In this document: positions 58,770 through 64,000 of the stretch, in pieces
Numbering within the stretch: position 1 is the stretch's first letter
Layout: each line of letters starts with the position of its first letter
Assembly: GCF_001442805.1 (NCBI RefSeq)
Contig: NZ_CP011131.1
Location: 4,898,001 to 4,962,000, forward strand
DNA from: Lysobacter gummosus
Lineage (GTDB): Bacteria; Pseudomonadota; Gammaproteobacteria; Xanthomonadales; Xanthomonadaceae
Direction: 5' to 3'
DNA: 64,000 nucleotides
Program-made: the position numbers and the translations under genes
The notes under the pieces: generated by a model
The model's database searches: none
The model's input: only the letters and a program-made list of their open reading frames with translations
Told to the model about the DNA's origin: nothing

Positions 58770-60992
58770 TCAGTCGGCCCAATGTCCCGGCCGGGTCGCG
58801 GTCGGCAGCACTTGCGCCGACAGCTGACGGTCGTTGTTGAGCAGGCGCACCGCGTCGGCCAGGATCGCCGCCGATTCGCGCAGCAACGGGTCCGGACGCT
58901 TGTCGGCGAGCTTCTCGCGCGCGGCGTCCTTGACGATGTCGCGCTCCGACGAAGCCAGGCCGTCGTCGTTGGAATCGTCGCCGAGCGGGTCCAGGGTCAG
59001 GCCCAGCTGCTTGCGCTCGCTCTGACGCTGCTTGCGCTTGGCGTCTTCGCGATCGCGTTCGGCGCGGCGGTCGGCTTCGTTGAGCGAGATCCACTTCTTG
59101 GCGCGTTCCTCGCGGAACTGGGCCACGTCCTGCGACCACCACTGAAATTCCTTGTCGCTGCCGATGCGGGTGGTGTGCAGCGTTTCCAGCTTCGGCAGCA
59201 GCGGCGCGAAATTGCCGTAGCTGGTGTGCGGCACCGCGGCGATCTTGGTCCACGGCAAGGCGTTGTCGTAGGTGCTCTCGCCGTACTCGGTCGCGTCCAC
59301 CGACACCGGGAACGCGATGTCCGGCACCACGCCCTTGTTCTGGGTGGAGCCGCCGCTGACGCGGAAGAACTGCGCGATGGTCAGCTTGACCTGGCCGAAG
59401 CGCGCGCTCTCGTTGGCCGGCCAGCGGTCCAGATCGACCAGGTTCTGCACCGTGCCCTTGCCGAAGGTGGTTTCGCCGATGACCAACCCACGCCCGTAAT
59501 CCTGGATGGCGCCAGCGAAAATTTCAGAGGCCGACGCAGAACCGCGGTTGATGAGCACCGCCAGCGGGCCTTCCCAGGCGATACCGGTATCGCTGTCGCC
59601 TTCGACGCTGACGCGGCCGCCGGATTCGCGCACCTGCACCACCGGGCCGCGATCGATGAACAGACCGGTGAGCTCGATGGCTTCGTTGAGCGAGCCGCCG
59701 CCGTTGTTGCGCAGGTCCAGCACCACGCCATCGACCTTGTCCGCGCGCAGCTTGACCAGCAGCTTGGCGACGTCGCGGGTGGCCGAGGCGTAATCGTTGG
59801 CGTTCTTGCGGCGGCCTTCGAAGTCCTGATAGAAGCCCGGCAGCTTGATCACGCCCACGCGCTTGGCCGGCACGCCGTCGGTGGCCGGAATGTCGATGAC
59901 TTCCGACTTGGCCGCCTGTTCTTCCAGACGCACCTTGTCGCGCACCAGCACGATCCGGTTGGGCTTGCTGTCCAGGCCGGATTCGGCCGGGATCACGTCC
60001 AGGCGCACCTTGGTGCCCTTGGCGCCGCGGATCTTGGCGACGACATCGTCGATGCGCCAGCCGATCACGTCGTCCATCGCGCCGCTGTCGCCCTGGCCCA
60101 CGCCGACGATGCGGTCGCCGGGCTTGAGCAGGTTGCTGCGCGCGGCCGGACCGCCGGGGATGATTTCGCGGATCGCGACCACGTCGTCCTGCTTCTGCAG
60201 TTGCGCGCCGATGCCGTCGAGCGACAGCGACATGGTCATGTTGAAGTTGTCGGCCGACTTGGGCGTGAGGTAGTCGGTGTGCGGATCGATCGCGTTGGCG
60301 TAGCTGTTGACGAAGGTCTGGAACACGTCCTCGCCCTTGAGCTCGGAAATGCCCTTCGCCATGTTGGTGTAGCGCTTGTCCAGGGTCTTGGCGATGTCGT
60401 CGCTCTTCTTGCCGGCCAGTTTCAGGCGCAGCCAGTCGTTGCGCACCGACTGCTTCCACAGCGCGTCCAGCGCCGCCGTGTCGGCGACCCAGGGCGCGTC
60501 CTTGCGGTCGTAGTCGTAACGGTCGGCGCCGTTGAACTCGAAGTTGGCCGGCTGCTTGAGCAGGCCGCGCGCGTAGGCGACGCGTTCGTCCACGCGCTGC
60601 TTGTAGGTGGAGAAGATCGAGTACGCCGGCGACAGGTCGCCGCTCTTGATCGCGTCGTCGAGCTTGTTCTTGTAGGCGTCGAAGCGGGCGATATCCACGG
60701 CGGTGAAGAACTGCTTGCCGCCGTCGAGCGATTCGAGATAGCGCTTGTACATGTCGGCCGACAGCGCGTCGTCGAGCGCGCGCGGCCGATAGGCGTAGCG
60801 GCTGTCTGAGAGCAGGCCGTACACCAGCTTGGCGGCGGTGGTCTGGTCGGCGGTGGGCGCGCTGGGCAAGCTGATGGCAGCGCCCGCGGCCGCCGGAGCG
60901 GCGGCGGAGTCGGGCCGCGCGAGCAGCGCCAGCGGAGCGGTCAGCAGGAAGCCTGCGACGAGGGTCAGGGCACGCGTGTTCTTGAGGGTCAT
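58770..60992 (-). CDS. prc: Carboxy-terminal processing protease Prc (Tsp)
   Basis: 740 residues, slightly longer than E. coli Prc. Signal peptide: LTLVAGFLLTAPLALLARP. N-terminal helical domain (about 55-240), PDZ domain (about 245-340, SLDGIGAQLQKQDDVVAIREIIPGGPAARSNLLKPGDRIVGV), S41 catalytic core with the Ser in LINRGSASASEIFAGAI and the Lys in GETTFGKGTVQNL, and a C-terminal basic helical domain (REERAKKWISLNEADRRAERDRED). It trims or degrades periplasmic proteins from the C-terminus and helps control cell-wall hydrolases and PBP3. It is a single-gene unit ended by a terminator. Confidence 0.93.
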   Translation of the reverse strand: MTLKNTRALTLVAGFLLTAPLALLARPDSAAAPAAAGAAISLPSAPTADQTTAAKLVYGLLSDSRYAYRPRALDDALSADMYKRYLESLDGGKQFFTAVDIARFDAYKNKLDDAIKSGDLSPAYSIFSTYKQRVDERVAYARGLLKQPANFEFNGADRYDYDRKDAPWVADTAALDALWKQSVRNDWLRLKLAGKKSDDIAKTLDKRYTNMAKGISELKGEDVFQTFVNSYANAIDPHTDYLTPKSADNFNMTMSLSLDGIGAQLQKQDDVVAIREIIPGGPAARSNLLKPGDRIVGVGQGDSGAMDDVIGWRIDDVVAKIRGAKGTKVRLDVIPAESGLDSKPNRIVLVRDKVRLEEQAAKSEVIDIPATDGVPAKRVGVIKLPGFYQDFEGRRKNANDYASATRDVAKLLVKLRADKVDGVVLDLRNNGGGSLNEAIELTGLFIDRGPVVQVRESGGRVSVEGDSDTGIAWEGPLAVLINRGSASASEIFAGAIQDYGRGLVIGETTFGKGTVQNLVDLDRWPANESARFGQVKLTIAQFFRVSGGSTQNKGVVPDIAFPVSVDATEYGESTYDNALPWTKIAAVPHTSYGNFAPLLPKLETLHTTRIGSDKEFQWWSQDVAQFREERAKKWISLNEADRRAERDREDAKRKQRQSERKQLGLTLDPLGDDSNDDGLASSERDIVKDAAREKLADKRPDPLLRESAAILADAVRLLNNDRQLSAQVLPTATRPGHWAD

Positions 60993-61332
60993 CGCGAAGT
61001 CTTCCCGGCCGGGGAGAGCCGGACTTTAGAGAGGATGCAACAGGAGGATGGTGCGGCTTTCGACAAGGCCACAGTGCCGAAAGTTGCCTGCGCTGTCACC
61101 TTCGCTGCCGAAATTGCCCGTTGCGGGCGTGAATGCGGTTCAGTTTGGACGGCACGGGCGTTATCGGGCCGTTATTGCGCGGCCGGATCGGGGGCGCCGG
61201 GCCGTTTTCGCAAGGTTCGCGGGCCGATCCGGACAGAAGACCGCGGCGGCCGATCCGCGTGTAGCCGGCGCCGGCGCGCGGGCCGCGCAGACGACGGCCC
61301 CGGGGTGCCGCGCGATGCGCGGCGGACGCGGC
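60993..61332. other. Intergenic region upstream of prc
   Basis: 340 nt between the start of prc and the stop of lipA, both minus strand. No supported gene; the prc promoter should lie here. GC-rich palindromic stretches near 61255-61310 could end lipA transcripts but have no T run. Confidence 0.45.
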
Positions 61333-62373
61333 TCAGGCGACCGCGAAACCGGCGTCGATGGCCTGCCGGTCGGCGTGATAGGACGAACGCACCAGCGGGC
61401 CGGAAGCGACGTGGGTGAAGCCCAGCGACATGCCGTAGACCTCCAGCTCCTTGAACTCTTCCGGCGTCCAGTAGCGCAGCACCGGGTGATGGTGCGGGGT
61501 CGGCTGCAGGTACTGGCCGATGGTGATCATGTCCACGTCGTGCGCGCGCAGATCGCGCAAGGTCGCCTGCACCTGCTCCATCGTCTCGCCCAGGCCGAGC
61601 ATGATCCCGGACTTGGTCGCGACCTGCGGATGCTGGGCCTTGAACTTCTGCAGCAGGGTCAGCGACCACTGGTAGTCGGCGCCCGGACGCACGTTGGTGT
61701 ACAGATCCGGCACGGTCTCGACGTTGTGGTTGAACACGTCCGGCGGGCTGGTCGCGAGGATCTCCAGCGCGCGTTCCATGCGGCCCTTGCCGCGGAAATC
61801 CGGGGTCAGCACTTCGATCTTGGTGCGCGGGCTCTGTTCGCGGACGGCCTTGATGCAATCGACGAAATGCTGCGCGCCGCCGTCGCGCAAGTCGTCACGA
61901 TCGACACTGGTGATGACCACGTACTTCAGGCCCATGTCGGCGACCGTGCGGGCCAGATTGGCCGGTTCACTCGCGTCCGGCGGCTTGGGCCGGCCGTGGG
62001 CGACGTCGCAGAACGAGCAGCGGCGGGTGCAGACCTCGCCGAGGATCATGAAGGTCGCGGTGCCGTGGCTGAAGCACTCGTGGATGTTCGGGCAGCTGGC
62101 CTCTTCGCAGACCGTGACCAGGCGGTTCTCGCGCAGCTTGGCCTTGAGCACGGCGACCGAATTGCCCGACGGGATGCGCACCCGGATCCACGACGGCTTG
62201 CGCAGCACCGGCACGTCGGCGAACTGCACCGGCGAGCGGCTGATCTTGTCGCCGCCGATCTGCTTGGCGCCGGGCGTCATCGTGGTCGATTCCAGCACCG
62301 CCGGCACGAAACCCTCGGACGCGCTGGCGCTGACGACGGTGAGCGGGATGGACTTGGAGGCGGGGGTGGTCAT
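61333..62373 (-). CDS. lipA: Lipoyl synthase
   Basis: 346 residues. Radical-SAM enzyme that inserts two sulfurs into octanoyl groups on the lipoyl domains of dehydrogenase complexes. Both iron-sulfur sites are visible: auxiliary cluster [12 protein letters not shown] (CX4CX5C) and SAM cluster CTRRCSFC (CX3CX2C). Also typical are [36 protein letters not shown] and the C-terminal [15 protein letters not shown]. The ATG at 62373 was chosen; the frame upstream runs through a REP-like element and is not coding. It is downstream of lipB on the same strand. Confidence 0.94.
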   Translation of the reverse strand: MTTPASKSIPLTVVSASASEGFVPAVLESTTMTPGAKQIGGDKISRSPVQFADVPVLRKPSWIRVRIPSGNSVAVLKAKLRENRLVTVCEEASCPNIHECFSHGTATFMILGEVCTRRCSFCDVAHGRPKPPDASEPANLARTVADMGLKYVVITSVDRDDLRDGGAQHFVDCIKAVREQSPRTKIEVLTPDFRGKGRMERALEILATSPPDVFNHNVETVPDLYTNVRPGADYQWSLTLLQKFKAQHPQVATKSGIMLGLGETMEQVQATLRDLRAHDVDMITIGQYLQPTPHHHPVLRYWTPEEFKELEVYGMSLGFTHVASGPLVRSSYHADRQAIDAGFAVA

Positions 62374-62401
62374 GGGGTCGCTTAGCTCTTGTCGTTTAGC
62401 G

Positions 62402-62425
62402 CCCTCTCCCGCTTGCGGGAGAGGG
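62402..62425. repeat. REP-like palindrome (CCCTCTCCCGC type)
   Basis: CCCTCTCCCGC-TT-GCGGGAGAGGG, then TTGGGGTGAGGGCCC. It is the inverse-orientation copy of the unit at 31883, placed between lipB and lipA. Confidence 0.75.
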
Positions 62426-62474
62426 TTGGGGTGAGGGCCCGTGGACTTGCGTGCCCTCATCCGCCCTCCGGGCA

Positions 62475-62498
62475 CCTTCTCCCGCAAGCGGGAGAAGG
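62475..62498. repeat. REP-like palindrome, variant unit
   Basis: CCTTCTCCCGC-AA-GCGGGAGAAGG, preceded by GCCCTCATCCGCCCTCCGGGCA. With the neighbour at 62402 it forms an inverted pair in the lipB-lipA gap. Confidence 0.75.
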
Positions 62499-62534
62499 GA
62501 ATCTGTGTTCATCGCGCTAGCGCGATGAGGATCT

Positions 62535-63215
62535 TTAAAGGGCGTTCTCGACCGTCAGCCCGAACTGCCGCGCAAGCTGCGCGACCAGCACCGGCTTGAC
62601 CTGTTCCATGCCCGAGGGGCCGCCCAAGTCTAGCACCGAGGTCACCTGCAGCCCCTGATAACCGCAGGGATTGATGCGCTGGTAGGGCGACAGGTCCATG
62701 GCGATATTGAAGGCCAGCCCGTGGAAGGTGCAGCCGCGGCGCACCCGGATGCCCAGGGCCATGACCTTGGCCCCGGCCACGTACACGCCCGGCGCGCCGT
62801 CCTTGCGGGCGCCTTCGATGTTCCACTCGGCCAGGGTGTCGATCACCGCCTGCTCGATCCGGTCCACGTACTCGCGCACCCCGACCTTGAGCCGGCGCAG
62901 GTCCAGCAGCGGGTACAGCACGATCTGGCCGGGTCCGTGGTAGGTCACCTGGCCGCCGCGATCGACGTGGATCACCGGGATATCGCCCGGCATCAGCACG
63001 TGCTCTTCCTTGCCGGCCTGGCCCAGGGTGAACACCGGGTCGTGCTCGACCAGCCACAGCTCATCGGGGGTGTCGGCGTCGCGCGCGTCGGTGAAGGCCT
63101 GCATCGCCCGCCAGACCGGCTCGTACGGTTGCCGGCCCAGGTCGCGCAGCTGCGCGGCCGGGGGCGCGACCACTCCGCCGAGCACGGCGGCGACGGTGTC
63201 GATCACAGTGTCCAC
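62535..63215 (-). CDS. lipB: Octanoyltransferase
   Basis: 226 residues. It moves octanoate from acyl carrier protein to lipoyl domains, the step before LipA. Signature block [23 protein letters not shown] (about 85-107), catalytic Lys in [23 protein letters not shown] and catalytic Cys in [13 protein letters not shown]. Its start overlaps the end of the DUF493 gene by 13 nt, so they are co-translated. A REP-like pair separates it from lipA downstream. Confidence 0.94.
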   Translation of the reverse strand: MDTVIDTVAAVLGGVVAPPAAQLRDLGRQPYEPVWRAMQAFTDARDADTPDELWLVEHDPVFTLGQAGKEEHVLMPGDIPVIHVDRGGQVTYHGPGQIVLYPLLDLRRLKVGVREYVDRIEQAVIDTLAEWNIEGARKDGAPGVYVAGAKVMALGIRVRRGCTFHGLAFNIAMDLSPYQRINPCGYQGLQVTSVLDLGGPSGMEQVKPVLVAQLARQFGLTVENAL

Positions 63216-63490
63216 TTCACTTCCGGATGCTCGCGCAGCACCTGATGGGCCAGGTCGTACTGCTCGCGATTATTGGCGCGGAAGGTGATCCGTACCGACA
63301 CGTACTTGCCGGTCGAGGAATGCTTCCACTGGATGGTCTCGGTTTCCACCTCGAGCCCGGCTTGAAGCAGCAATCGCGGCAGTTCGCGCTCCAGGCCCGC
63401 CTCGGCCGCGCCCATCGCGCTGAGCTCGAAGGTGCCGGGAAACTGGAAGCCGTGATCGGGATTGTCGGAATTGATGTCCATGGCGGCCAT
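63203..63490 (-). CDS. DUF493 (YbeD-like) family protein
   Basis: 95 residues, ferredoxin-like small protein. The pattern [58 protein letters not shown] matches YbeD/DUF493, commonly found just upstream of lipB in gammaproteobacteria. YbeD resembles regulatory ACT-like domains; its role in lipoate metabolism is not settled. Start ATG 63490; an ATG three codons later (63481) is equally possible. Confidence 0.88.
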   Translation of the reverse strand: MAAMDINSDNPDHGFQFPGTFELSAMGAAEAGLERELPRLLLQAGLEVETETIQWKHSSTGKYVSVRITFRANNREQYDLAHQVLREHPEVKWTL

Positions 63491-63712
63491 TATGGGTCCG
63501 CGTGGGGGGCAACCCAAGCGCAGCGGTGGGACGGCGGTGTCGCTCAGATGGAACGGCCCCGCGGCGCGGCCACGGGCGCTTGATCGCGCCGTGGACCGCC
63601 AGATTCGGCACCGCCCCCGACCGGGCCGGCCGCGCCGCGTCGGCGCGATCGCGCCCTGCCGCGCCGGCACGCGAACCGTTAACCTCATCGACTGTTTCGC
63701 ACGGACGCCGCG

Positions 63713-64000
63713 ATGGCCTCGAAAGCGACCTTGAACTCGGTCAAACCCCGCGTGCGTGGGCTGTTGGCGCTGGCGCTCGCCACCGTGTTGCTGTCGCTGG
63801 CCGTAACCGTGCTGCGCAAACCCGAGCGCGACGGTTGGATCGCGCTGCCGCCGCAACCGATGGACGCGAGCGATCCGGATATCCGCCAGTTGCTGACCAA
63901 GTCCGAAATGCTGACGCCGCGCCAGCACGTCGGCGAAGCTCCGGCCGATGCAAGCCTGGCGCAGCGCTGCGGCGAAGAGGACGCGGAAGCCGAAATCGTG
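63713..64000 (+). CDS. Membrane-anchored protein, partial (3' end off window)
   Basis: The first 96 residues of a protein that runs off the right edge, transcribed away from the DUF493-lipB-lipA operon. A basic N-terminus (MASKATLNSVKPRVR) precedes one membrane helix (GLLALALATVLLSLAVTVL, about 16-34), then a hydrophilic extracytoplasmic part (RQLLTKSEMLTPRQHVGEAP). No family can be named from this much; it looks like an anchored periplasmic protein. Confidence 0.6.
   Translation, partial: MASKATLNSVKPRVRGLLALALATVLLSLAVTVLRKPERDGWIALPPQPMDASDPDIRQLLTKSEMLTPRQHVGEAPADASLAQRCGEEDAEAEIV

Noticed and set aside
62374..62487. N-terminal extension of LipA by 38 residues
   Set aside because: The extension is translated from a REP-like palindrome ([16 protein letters not shown] peptide), a well-known false extension.

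Overview
This window looks like a high-GC gammaproteobacterium of the Xanthomonadaceae, most likely a Lysobacter or close relative. That is inferred from the gene content and order (YbeD/DUF493-lipB-lipA, split B12-dependent nrdJ, yqjD-yqjE-like cassette, GTGGGAGGGAGCTTCAGCCCCGA-type REP elements) and from codon bias strong enough to open long antisense reading frames. No tRNA, rRNA, CRISPR array or transposase gene was recognised.

Left third (1-21.3 kb, all minus strand): a biosynthetic gene cluster. It starts with one five-module non-ribosomal peptide synthetase of about 5,085 residues. Then follow an EntS-like MFS exporter, a conserved protein of unknown function, kynurenine 3-monooxygenase, an AlgI-type MBOAT acyltransferase and the start of an SGNH-type partner that runs off the window. 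The synthetase reads (half C)-A-T / C-A-T / C-A-T / C-A-T / dual E/C-A-T. It has no thioesterase or reductase. Modules 1, 2 and 5 share near-identical A domains with one specificity code, while modules 3 and 4 differ. The kynurenine 3-monooxygenase in the operon suggests a tryptophan-derived 3-hydroxykynurenine building block. I do not recognise the product. An AT-rich 1.2 kb gap with a candidate promoter precedes the synthetase.

Middle (22.5-35.7 kb): a small secreted protein, an AI-2E family permease, a divergent pair (DCC-family protein / UbiG-like methyltransferase), a TonB-dependent siderophore receptor convergent with a secreted delta-60 repeat protein, a decayed gene fragment, and a split class II ribonucleotide reductase (nrdJa, nrdJb) whose halves flank a histone H1-like gene.

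Right part (35.7-64 kb): mostly housekeeping and envelope genes. They include a DegQ/HtrA protease, a YqjD/YqjE-type membrane cassette, a second AI-2E permease, a HAD phosphatase-leucyl aminopeptidase pair, and an exported deoxyribosyltransferase-like protein. Two secreted DUF11-type proteins share a C-terminal module; the first has a near-perfect CRP/Clp site at its promoter. A four-gene MacA/LolD/FtsX export operon follows, then two overlapping EamA permeases, a GNAT/Lrp divergent pair, an Ada-type protein, Prc protease, and the DUF493-lipB-lipA operon. REP-like palindromes lie in several gaps. The densest is a large nested inverted repeat at 38.86-39.09 kb.
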